Translations under genes and position numbers: made by a program
Notes under the pieces: model-generated
The model's database searches: none
The model's input: only the letters and a program-made list of their open reading frames with translations
Told to the model about the DNA's origin: nothing
From: Planctomycetota bacterium
GTDB taxonomy: Bacteria; Planctomycetota; MHYJ01; WSZJ01; JACPWG01
Length of the DNA stretch: 8,794 nt
NCBI GenBank assembly: GCA_016220045.1
Contig: JACRIP010000383.1
Location: 1-8,794, forward strand
Reading direction: 5' to 3'
Shown: positions 1 through 5,991 of the stretch, piece by piece
Numbering within the stretch: position 1 is the stretch's first letter
Layout: each line of letters opens with the position of its first letter

Positions 1-528
1 CTGTTTCGGGTCTTTCCCTGATCCGATGACGCGCGCGGCGGCGTCGCGCAGGTTCGGATCGGCGTGCGCGAGCAGCGGCACGGCGGCGCGCGCGACCTCG
101 GGGGAGCGGAGCGGGGCCAGCGTTTCGAGCGCGCGCCGCGCGACGTCGGGGTCGGGATCGGCAAGGCGGGCGAGGAGTTCGGCGCGCGCTGCCGCCGGCC
201 CGTCGGGATGGAGCTGGAGGGCGGTGATCGCCGCCGCGCGCACCGCCGGGACCGGGTCGCCGAGCAAGTGGGCCAGGAGCGGAAAGGCGGCCGGGTCGCC
301 GAGCGCGCCCAGCTCGTCGGCGAGCGCCTGCCGCACGGTTGCGTCGGGTGACGCACGGCGCGCGTCGAGGTCCGGCACCTTTGCCGCCAGCGCCGGCGCG
401 GCGACCGGAGCGCGCGGCGGCTGGGGCGGCGTGTCCGCGGCGCGTACGGGCCCCGGCAGGGCGCCGCAGGCCGGTCCGAAGAAGAGGAGCGCCGCCACCA
501 GGCGCGCCGCCGCGCCGCGCCGCCTCAT
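1..528 (-). CDS. Exported HEAT-repeat protein (C-terminus outside window)
   Basis: The frame reads 176 codons from ATG at 528-526 to the window edge with no stop, so the gene is truncated by the window. The first ~35 residues look like an export signal: basic MRRRGAAAR, hydrophobic LVAALLFFGPACG, then a possible cleavage site around VRAAD. Cys21 sits in a poor lipobox (GPAC), so either a lipoprotein or a conventionally cleaved protein is possible. After a Pro/Ala-rich linker (about 36-50) come HEAT-like helical repeats of ~32 residues at about 60-91, 92-124 and 125-156, with a fourth beginning at 157. Each carries the D-P-x-x-x-V-R-x-x-A-x-x-A-L pattern. HEAT solenoids are usually protein-binding scaffolds; no enzymatic motif is visible. 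The ATG overlaps the pyk TGA (ATGA), with only a weak GGTGGG ribosome-binding match upstream, which favours translational coupling. The specific function is unknown. Confidence 0.85.
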   Translation of the reverse strand, partial: MRRRGAAARLVAALLFFGPACGALPGPVRAADTPPQPPRAPVAAPALAAKVPDLDARRASPDATVRQALADELGALGDPAAFPLLAHLLGDPVPAVRAAAITALQLHPDGPAAARAELLARLADPDPDVARRALETLAPLRSPEVARAAVPLLAHADPNLRDAAARVIGSGKDPKQ

Positions 529-1964
529 CGGGCGCCCACCGGAGCGGGCGCGGCGATGCGGTGCAGCTTGAGCAGGGTGGAGGTCTCGGCCGGGCCGGTG
601 GCGCCGCCGATCACCGTGAGGCGGTCGCCCGGGCGCGCCCAGCCCAGGGCGAGCGCCGTACGCTCGGCCTCGGCCACCAGGCCCGTCAACCCCGAGACTC
701 CGGAGACGAGCCGCGGCGTGACGCCCCAGTAGAGCGCCATGCGGCGGTAGGTCGCGGGATCGGGCGTGAAGGCCAGGATCGGCGCCGCCGGCCGCTGCTG
801 CGAGAGCAGGCAGGCGGTGGCGCCGGTCTGCGTGAAGACGGCGAAGGCGGCCGGCTTGAGCTCGCGCCCCGCGTAGCAGGCCGCGTCCACCAGCGCCTCG
901 GCATCGGGATCGGCGCTCGCCACCGTCGTCGACAGCGGACGCTCGAATGGATAGAGCGCGGTCTCGGTCGCCTCCGCGATGCGCGCCATCTGCAGTACGG
1001 TCTCTACCGGATACTTGCCGCGTGCCGTCTCGCCCGAGAGCATGACCGCATCGGTGCCGTCGAGAATGGCGTTCGCGACGTCGGTCGCCTCCGCGCGCGT
1101 GGGCAGGGGATTCGCGACCATGGACTCGAGCATCTGCGTGGCGGTGATTACCGGCTTGGCGCGGCGATTGGCGGCCGCGATGATCCGCTTCTGCAGCACC
1201 GGCACCTGCTCGACGCTGACCTCGACCCCGAGGTCGCCGCGCGCGACCATGAGCGCGTCCGCCGCGTCCACGATCGCCTCGAGCCGGTCGATCGCCTCCG
1301 GCTTCTCGATCTTCGCGATCACCGGCACGCTTTGCCCCGCCCGCCGGATCAGCTCCTTGAGCTCCAGCACGTCCTCGGGGCGGCGCACGAAGGAAAGCGC
1401 AACGTAGTCCACGCCCCAGGCGAGGCCGGCCGCCACGTCCTCGCGGTCCTTCGGCGTGAGCGAGGGGGTGCTCAGGGGAACACCGGGGAGGTTGATGCCC
1501 TTGTGTTCGCCCAGCGGGCCGCCCACGACGACCTCGCAGCGCACCTCGCCGGCGTCCTTCCCGGTGACGCGCACGCGCAGGAGTCCGTCGTCGAGCAGCA
1601 GGAGGTCGCCGACCCGGACGTCGTGCGGCAGGGCGGCGTAGGTGGTGGAGACGCGCTCGGCGTCGCCCGCGAGCTCGCGCGCGGTGATGACGAACGGCCG
1701 GCCGGCGACGAGTTCGACCGGGCCGCCGCCCGCGAGCGTCCCGATGCGGATCTTCGGGCCCTGGAGGTCCTGCAGGATCGCCACGGCGCGCCCGGCGGCG
1801 ACGGAGGCGGCGCGCACGGCGCTAAAGACCGCCGCGTGGGACGCGTGGTCGCCGTGGGAGAAATTGAGGCGGAAGACGTCCACGCCGGCGGCGATCAGGC
1901 GGGCGATCATTTCCGGGGAGCGGGAGGCGGGTCCGAGCGTGGCGACGATGGTGGTCCGGCGCAT
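525..1964 (-). CDS. pyk: Pyruvate kinase
   Basis: A complete 479-residue pyruvate kinase, which converts phosphoenolpyruvate plus ADP to pyruvate plus ATP in the cytoplasm as the last step of glycolysis. The N-terminus MRRTTIVATLGPAS matches the usual family start, supporting this ATG. Visible motifs are RLNFSHG (32-38), the mobile B domain (about 71-167), the active-site signature VIAKIEKPEAIDRL with catalytic Lys218, the metal/substrate segment MVARGDLGVE (239-248), ATQMLESM (275-282) and PTRAEATDVANAILDGTDAVMLSGET. The C-terminal domain is of ordinary length, with no PEP-utiliser extension. At the positions equal to rabbit Thr113 and Glu117 it has Leu67 and Lys71 (DLQGPKIRIG), the pair known from potassium-independent enzymes. 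No Shine-Dalgarno sequence precedes the start; a TATAAT box ends six bases before the ATG. The stop overlaps the next gene's start. Confidence 0.98.
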   Translation of the reverse strand: MRRTTIVATLGPASRSPEMIARLIAAGVDVFRLNFSHGDHASHAAVFSAVRAASVAAGRAVAILQDLQGPKIRIGTLAGGGPVELVAGRPFVITARELAGDAERVSTTYAALPHDVRVGDLLLLDDGLLRVRVTGKDAGEVRCEVVVGGPLGEHKGINLPGVPLSTPSLTPKDREDVAAGLAWGVDYVALSFVRRPEDVLELKELIRRAGQSVPVIAKIEKPEAIDRLEAIVDAADALMVARGDLGVEVSVEQVPVLQKRIIAAANRRAKPVITATQMLESMVANPLPTRAEATDVANAILDGTDAVMLSGETARGKYPVETVLQMARIAEATETALYPFERPLSTTVASADPDAEALVDAACYAGRELKPAAFAVFTQTGATACLLSQQRPAAPILAFTPDPATYRRMALYWGVTPRLVSGVSGLTGLVAEAERTALALGWARPGDRLTVIGGATGPAETSTLLKLHRIAAPAPVGAR

Positions 1965-1970
1965 GGCGGG

Positions 1971-1998
1971 ATTATAGGGCGCGCGCGGCGATTTGCAA
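1971..1998 (-). promoter_or_regulatory. Predicted sigma70-like promoter of pyk
   Basis: On the minus strand a perfect -10 box TATAAT (1976-1971) follows a -35-like TTGCAA (1998-1993) with a 16-bp spacer. The -10 is followed by CCCGCC and then the pyk ATG, so the expected start site falls on or next to the A of the start codon, giving a leaderless mRNA. The promoter fills most of the 39-bp gap after the upstream membrane-protein gene. An exact TATAAT is rare by chance in DNA this GC-rich, which supports it; the -35 matches only 4 of 6. Confidence 0.65.
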
Positions 1999-2003
1999 GC
2001 AAG

Positions 2004-3548
2004 TCACGGAGTGGAGGGCGGCGCCGGTTGCGGGGCGCGCCGGACGGGCGGCCGCCACGCCGCCGCCACGCCGAGCGCAAAGAGCGCCGCGTAGGGGAGC
2101 AGGGAGTAGAGCCCGGGCCGGCCGGTGAGCACCCAGCCCCAGTTGAAGACGTTCGAAAGCAGCGCCTCGTGCGTCTGGGGGTCCTCGATGCGCAAGGCAT
2201 TCATCTGGTCGGGGAACTCGCCGCGAAAGAAGCGGCCGTAGATCAGCGAGCCGTAGAGCGGGTTCGGGTCGCTCTCCGGCGCCATCGGCGTGACCGCCGC
2301 GACGGCGAGCATGTTGGCGAGCGCGAGCAGCGCGATGAGCGCGTAGGCGACGCGGGCGCGGGGGCCGAGCGCCGAAAAGCGCGGCAAGAGCAGGCACCAG
2401 AAGGGCAGGGAGAAGATCAGGTAGCGCGAGCCGGAGGTCCAGCCGCCGTGCCAGCAGAGAAAGCAGGAAATCGCCACCAGGTTGCCGCCCAGGGTGAGGA
2501 GGCAGGCGGCGAGGTAGTCGCGCCCGCGCTCCCGGCGCATGCGGGGCACGGCCGCCGCCGCGGCGAGCAGCACCGGCATGTAGAGGATGTGCCCGCGATG
2601 CGGTGAAAACAGCAGGTCCCAGAAGTTCTGCGGCGAGAACGCGCCGAACAATCCGAAGCGCAGCGTCAGGTCGGTGAAGGCGGGGTTGGACAGGGACGCG
2701 ACGGTGGCGGTGGTCCAGGGGCTGCCGAAACAGACCCACTGGTAGGCCATGAGCGCCGCCACCGGGGGCAGGAGGCCGGCGGCAAACCACGCGCTGCGCC
2801 GCAGGCGATCCCCGCCGAGCAGGAGCGCGCAGCCGAAGGCGGGCAGCGCGATGCCGGCGGGATACTCGGTCATGAGCGCCATGCCGGCGTAGAATCCGGC
2901 GAGGAAGACGGCTCCGGCGGCGGGCTTGAACAGGCGCGTGAACGCGAGGAGCAGGAAGGCCGCGGCCGTCGGATGCCCCCAGAGCTGGGTATCGAAAGGG
3001 AAGACCAGCGTGCCGAAGGCGTAGATCAGGGCGATGAACAGGGCATCGCGGTGGGCGTCGCGCGCGGCGGCGGCCGCGGGCGCCAGGGGAGAGGAGGGCG
3101 CGGCGAAGCGGTCGCGCAAGAAGCGGTAGAGGCAGACGGTGGCCACGGCGGTCCAGAAAACGGAGATGCAGAGGTTGAGGAGGTAGGAATTGACCACCGT
3201 GGTCTGGACCGAGGTCGGATCGAGATCGACGGCGACTTCGAGGGCGTGCAGGGCTAGGTAGGGTGGAATCCCGAGCAGGGTGGTACCCGGCGCCTTGTTG
3301 GAATAGTACTCGCCGCGGGAGAGCGCCCAATCCACGGTATCCATGCGGCGGTCGGCGGCGCGGCCATGGAGGAAGCGGTTGATGCGGCAGGAGTGGGTGT
3401 CGGGCGTGCCGGGCTCGACGAAGGCGAAAATGGGCGCGTAGCGCGACCTCTGGTTGTCGAGCCCGCCGTTGAAGAAGTAGGCGTGGCAGGCGAAGACCAG
3501 GAGCCCGAGGACAAGCTCCGGCCGCAGTTCGCGGATGCGGATGATCAT
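2004..3548 (-). CDS. GT-C-type multi-pass membrane glycosyltransferase-like protein
   Basis: A 514-residue polytopic membrane protein with roughly ten hydrophobic segments (for example about 12-26, 120-143, 168-184, 192-206, 211-226, 230-245, 252-270, 320-335, 345-365, 376-390, 400-418, 480-497). The layout resembles GT-C enzymes (GT39/PMT-like), which move sugars from a polyprenyl-phosphate carrier to an acceptor on the outer face of the membrane. After the first segment comes a polar loop with GLDNQRSRYAP (29-39; Asp31 is a candidate catalytic acid) and then DWALSRGEYYSNKAPG (73-88). The G-x-YYS-x-KAPG pattern, LLFSPHRGHILYMPVLL (312-328) and WHGGWTSGSRYL (366-377) are typical of this group. 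I chose ATG at 3548 because membrane-protein sequence starts there; an upstream in-frame ATG would add 60 Pro/Arg-rich residues of no family character. No good ribosome-binding site is seen. Acceptor and sugar are unknown; no glycan cluster flanks it. Confidence 0.8.
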   Translation of the reverse strand: MIIRIRELRPELVLGLLVFACHAYFFNGGLDNQRSRYAPIFAFVEPGTPDTHSCRINRFLHGRAADRRMDTVDWALSRGEYYSNKAPGTTLLGIPPYLALHALEVAVDLDPTSVQTTVVNSYLLNLCISVFWTAVATVCLYRFLRDRFAAPSSPLAPAAAAARDAHRDALFIALIYAFGTLVFPFDTQLWGHPTAAAFLLLAFTRLFKPAAGAVFLAGFYAGMALMTEYPAGIALPAFGCALLLGGDRLRRSAWFAAGLLPPVAALMAYQWVCFGSPWTTATVASLSNPAFTDLTLRFGLFGAFSPQNFWDLLFSPHRGHILYMPVLLAAAAAVPRMRRERGRDYLAACLLTLGGNLVAISCFLCWHGGWTSGSRYLIFSLPFWCLLLPRFSALGPRARVAYALIALLALANMLAVAAVTPMAPESDPNPLYGSLIYGRFFRGEFPDQMNALRIEDPQTHEALLSNVFNWGWVLTGRPGLYSLLPYAALFALGVAAAWRPPVRRAPQPAPPSTP

Positions 3549-3741
3549 GGAGTTGGGGAGCCTGGACGGGGTCGGGGGAGGAGGAAGGGGGAGGCGCGCG
3601 GCCCACGGCCGGGCAGGATACCAGAGGCGGGAAGCGGAAGAAAGAGAATGCCGCGGACGGCAAGGTTGACAAGGGAGGCCGCGTGCGGCTTTACTTGCGC
3701 GGCGAGTCGAGGGGGTACCGCGTCCCATTCAGGGTCGATCC
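3549..3741. promoter_or_regulatory. Divergent intergenic region between membrane glycosyltransferase and dppB
   Basis: This 193-bp gap separates genes transcribed outward in both directions and so should carry both promoters. The plus-strand promoter is annotated separately. For the minus-strand gene I see only a poor candidate, TATCCT at 3620-3615 with TTTCTT about 17 bp upstream, which I do not regard as established. The part next to the membrane gene has four plus-strand G runs of at least four (3555-3558, 3568-3571, 3574-3578, 3587-3591), making that gene's leader very C-rich and without a Shine-Dalgarno match. Confidence 0.5.
3666..3695 (+). promoter_or_regulatory. Predicted sigma70-like promoter of dppB
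   Basis: A perfect -35 hexamer TTGACA (3666-3671) is followed after 18 bp by TTTACT (3690-3695, 4 of 6 matches to TATAAT). The predicted start near 3702 gives a leader of about 40 nt before the dppB ATG at 3742. A short AGGG (3731-3734) seven bases before the ATG is the only ribosome-binding match. Confidence 0.55.
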
Positions 3742-4740
3742 ATGCTCTCCTACGTGATTCGCCGCCTGGCGGTGGCCGTGCCCACGCTCCTGGCGGTCGC
3801 GCTCCTGTGCTTTCTGCTCGTGCACCTGATGCCCGGGGACCCGGCTCAGGCGATCGCCGGGGAGAAGGCGACGGCGCGCGACGTCGAGAAGGTGCGCAAG
3901 CAGTTCGGCCTGGACCGCCCGCTCGCGCTGCAGTTCGTGGAGTACCTGCGCAAGGCGGTGCTGGAAGGGGACCTCGGCCGCTCGTGGCGCACGCGGCAGC
4001 CGGTGGGCTCGGAGCTGCGGCGCACGATGCCGGCGACGATCGAGCTGGCGACCGCGGCGATGCTGCTGGCGACGCTGATCGGCGTCGGCGCCGGCGTCCT
4101 GGCGGCCGTGCGCCGCGGCCGCTGGTGGGACCAGGTCACCATGATCGGCGCGCTCGCCGGCGTATCGGTGCCCGTCTTCTTTCTCGGCATGCTGCTGCTC
4201 ATGGCCTTCGGGCGCATTTTCCCCGGGGGCGGACGCACCGACCCCGCCGCGCTCTACGAGCTTCCGACCCAGTTCGTGCTGCTCGACGCGCTGCTCGCCC
4301 GCCGCTGGGACATGCTGCGCGACGGACTCGCCCACCTCGTCCTGCCCGCGTGCGCCCTGGGCACGATCCCGATGGCGATCATCGCGCGCATGACGCGCGC
4401 CGCCCTGCTCGAGGTCCTCGGCAAGGACTTCGTCCGCACGGCGCGCGCCAAGGGTCTGGCGGAGCAGGTGGTCGTGCTGCGCCACGCGCTGCGCAACGCG
4501 CTCATCCCGGTGCTCACGACGGTCGGCCTGCAATTCGGGTCCCTGCTCGCCGGCGCGGTGTTGACCGAGACCGTCTTCGGCTGGCCCGGCATCGGCAGCT
4601 ACGTGGTGGATGCGATCGCGCGCCGCGACGTGATCGCCCTCCAGGGCGGCATTCTCGTTATCGCCACGGTCTTCGTCCTGATCAATCTCACGGTGGACTG
4701 CCTCTACGCCGTCGCGGATCCGCGCATCCGGCTGGGGTGA
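3742..4740 (+). CDS. dppB: ABC transporter permease, DppB/OppB type
   Basis: A 332-residue inner-membrane permease of the peptide/nickel importer family, which forms half of the translocation channel. It opens with the family start MLSYVIRRL, a first membrane segment (about 9-29) and the conserved MPGDP (30-34). A periplasmic segment with FGLDRPL-x-x-QF-x-x-Y and GDLGRSW (77-82) follows, then the core of five further membrane segments. The cytoplasmic EAA-type coupling loop that docks on the ATPase is at about 233-257 (TARAKGLAEQ then HALRNALIPV), followed by LTETVFGWPGIG (274-285) and the usual ending ADPRIRLG. Length is normal. It is paired with the DppC-type permease downstream, but no ATPase or substrate-binding protein lies nearby, so the substrate (peptide, nickel, glycan or other) cannot be told from this window. 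Confidence 0.93.
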   Translation: MLSYVIRRLAVAVPTLLAVALLCFLLVHLMPGDPAQAIAGEKATARDVEKVRKQFGLDRPLALQFVEYLRKAVLEGDLGRSWRTRQPVGSELRRTMPATIELATAAMLLATLIGVGAGVLAAVRRGRWWDQVTMIGALAGVSVPVFFLGMLLLMAFGRIFPGGGRTDPAALYELPTQFVLLDALLARRWDMLRDGLAHLVLPACALGTIPMAIIARMTRAALLEVLGKDFVRTARAKGLAEQVVVLRHALRNALIPVLTTVGLQFGSLLAGAVLTETVFGWPGIGSYVVDAIARRDVIALQGGILVIATVFVLINLTVDCLYAVADPRIRLG

Positions 4741-4760
4741 GCAAAGCCGCAGGTTTGGTA

Positions 4761-4782
4761 GTTCCGACACGTCGGGGGGAAC
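4761..4782 (+). repeat. Hairpin after dppB
   Basis: A short inverted repeat lies 20 bases after the dppB stop: CCGAC (4764-4768) with loop AC and GTCGG (4771-4775), extendable with a bulge to GTTCC (4761-4765) and GGAAC (4778-4782). There is no T tract after it, so it is not a convincing intrinsic terminator. It could reduce transcription or mRNA decay between the two permease genes. Confidence 0.4.
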
Positions 4783-4790
4783 CCGGGACT

Positions 4791-5010
4791 GGTTTAGAGG
4801 TTTGGAGGTTTAGGAGTTTGGAGTTGGCTGGGGCATTTGCCGTACCTCCGAGCTCTCCACGTTCCCGGGCCCCGGACTCGATCGAGGTCCTTCGATGCCC
4901 AAAGCAGCCGCCCCCTGACACCGGTAGCGCGGACCCCAGAATCTCCAAACCGCCAAACCTCAAACTCCCAAACCCTTCGCCTCGAACCCCCAACCCGTCC
5001 TCTCTAAACC
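4791..5010. repeat. Degenerate GGTTTRGA 8-mer repeat with inverted counterpart (possible miniature element)
   Basis: The left end (4791-4830) is built of 8-base units GGTTTAGA, GGTTTGGA, GGTTTAGG, AGTTTGGA. The right end (about 4940-5010) has the complementary class, CTCCAAAC, CGCCAAAC, CTCAAAC, TCCCAAAC, and closes with CTCTAAACC, the exact reverse complement of the first nine bases GGTTTAGAG. Between them is about 110 bp with internal complementarity: GGCTG (4825-4829) with CAGCC, GGGCAT with ATGCCC, and a near-palindrome around CTCGATCGAGG. It contains no credible gene, and its T/A-rich, strand-skewed composition is unlike the flanking coding DNA. It splits two genes that are normally adjacent or nearly so. 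It may be a non-autonomous mobile element or a dispersed intergenic repeat; I saw no obvious target-site duplication. Confidence 0.6.
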
Positions 5011-5032
5011 ACCTAGCTTCGCGTCGAGTCGT

Positions 5033-5869
5033 ATGGACCGTCGTACCCTCCGCGCCTTCCGCCGCTCGCCTTCCGGCCTGATCGGGCTGGCCGTGGTCGT
5101 GCTCTTTCTCGCGATCGCCGCCGCCGACCTGCGCCTGGCGCCGCACCCGCCCGGCAAGGTGTCGGGGGACGCCGCCCGCCTCGCGCCCGCCGCCGGCCGC
5201 TGGTTCGGCACCGACGACCTGGGCCGCGACATGCTCAGCCGCGTGGTCGCCGGCGCGCGCATCTCCCTCTCGATCGGCGTGCTTTCGGTCGCGCTCGCCG
5301 TCCTCGCGGGCGTGCCCCTCGGGCTGATCGCCGGGTATTTCGGGGGAATCCCTGATCTCCTGATCTCGCGCGCCGTGGACGTCGTGCTGGCGTTCCCCGG
5401 CATCCTCCTGGCCATGGCGCTCATCTTCGTGCTCGGTCCGAGCACCGCCAACCTCGCCCTCGCCGTCGCCGCGGTCAACCTCCCGGCCTACGTCCGCCAG
5501 GTCCGGGCCGAGACGCTGAGCCTGCGCGAAATGGAGTTCGTGGCCGCCAGCCGCGCGCTCGGCGCCTCCTCCGGCCACCTGCTCTTCCGCGTGCTCCTGC
5601 CCAACTGCCTCTCCCCGATCCTCGTGCTCGCGACGCTGGGCATCGGCACCGCCATCCTGGAGGCCGCCGCCCTCGGTTTCGTCGGCCTCGGCATCGAGGC
5701 CGGCACGCCCGAATGGGGCACAATGCTCGCCGAGAACCGGGCGCTCTTCCGCGAGGCGCCCTGGACCGTGATCGCGCCCGGGGCCGCGGTCAGCCTCACC
5801 GTCCTGGGCTTCAACCTGCTCGGCGACGGGCTGCGGGATTCCCTTGATCCGCGCGGCAAAAGAGGTTGA
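5033..5869 (+). CDS. dppC: ABC transporter permease, DppC/OppC type
   Basis: A 278-residue inner-membrane permease that pairs with DppB to make the channel of a peptide/nickel-type importer. The N-terminus has the short basic stretch and first membrane segment (about 14-32) typical of DppC. Next is the family signature FGTDDLGRDMLSR then GARISL (58-79). Membrane segments lie at about 82-102, 113-134, 138-152, 193-213 and 248-265. The ATPase-docking EAA-type loop is at about 168-198 (EFVAASRALGAS then LLPNCLSPI). The ending LLGDGLRDSLDPRGKRG is characteristic. ATG at 5033 gives the family length, although no Shine-Dalgarno sequence precedes it. The stop codon is embedded in the -35 box of the next gene's promoter. 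It lies 292 bp after dppB, an unusually wide gap for this pair, because of the inserted repeat region. Confidence 0.93.
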   Translation: MDRRTLRAFRRSPSGLIGLAVVVLFLAIAAADLRLAPHPPGKVSGDAARLAPAAGRWFGTDDLGRDMLSRVVAGARISLSIGVLSVALAVLAGVPLGLIAGYFGGIPDLLISRAVDVVLAFPGILLAMALIFVLGPSTANLALAVAAVNLPAYVRQVRAETLSLREMEFVAASRALGASSGHLLFRVLLPNCLSPILVLATLGIGTAILEAAALGFVGLGIEAGTPEWGTMLAENRALFREAPWTVIAPGAAVSLTVLGFNLLGDGLRDSLDPRGKRG

Positions 5870-5895
5870 CAGCGCAGGCCCAATTCAGCTATAGT
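5866..5895 (+). promoter_or_regulatory. Strong sigma70-like promoter of the HD-GYP / alpha-CTD operon
   Basis: A consensus -35 TTGACA (5866-5871) and a -10 TATAGT (5890-5895, 5 of 6) are separated by 18 bp. The predicted start is near 5902, leaving a leader of about 90 nt before the ATG at 5992. The dppC stop TGA (5867-5869) lies inside the -35 box. The leader is GC-rich with short self-complementary stretches around 5930-5952, but I do not recognise a known riboswitch. Confidence 0.75.
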
Positions 5896-5991
5896 GTTCC
5901 GTTCGCCTGGTCGCGAGGGGAGGGTGACCGCTGCCGGTCGGCCGGCGGCGGGGCGCGTGTGCCCGCAGATTCCTCCGGGAGCAGCCACCCC

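Noticed and set aside
26..571. Open frame of 181 codons on the plus strand
   Set aside because: It is antisense to the HEAT-repeat protein, and its Ala/Arg/Ser-rich product shows no domain.
339..2606. Very long open frame of 755 codons on the plus strand
   Set aside because: It runs antisense to pyruvate kinase and the membrane protein, both of which have clear family motifs. Its product is Arg/Gly-rich low-complexity sequence, typical of antisense frames in GC-rich DNA.
3555..3591. G-quadruplex candidate before the membrane glycosyltransferase gene
   Set aside because: Four G runs exist on the plus strand, but loops of about 9, 2 and 8 bases and the high local GC make this weak evidence of a functional structure.
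3549..3728. Upstream ATG extending the membrane glycosyltransferase by 60 residues
   Set aside because: The extension is Pro/Arg/Ser-rich, covers the divergent promoter region and would put an unlikely segment ahead of the first membrane helix.
3366..5081. Open frame of 571 codons on the plus strand spanning the divergent promoter region and dppB
   Set aside because: It crosses the intergenic region, dppB in another frame and the repeat element, with Arg/Pro-rich low complexity and no family motif.
5866..5991. TTG start that would extend the HD-GYP protein by 42 residues
   Set aside because: The TTG lies in the -35 box upstream of the predicted transcript start, the added residues are not domain-like, and ATG at 5992 has a GGGAG upstream.
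5902..5991. Possible cyclic-di-GMP riboswitch in the leader of the HD-GYP gene
   Set aside because: The context is tempting, but I could not find the conserved GEMM core or paired helices.
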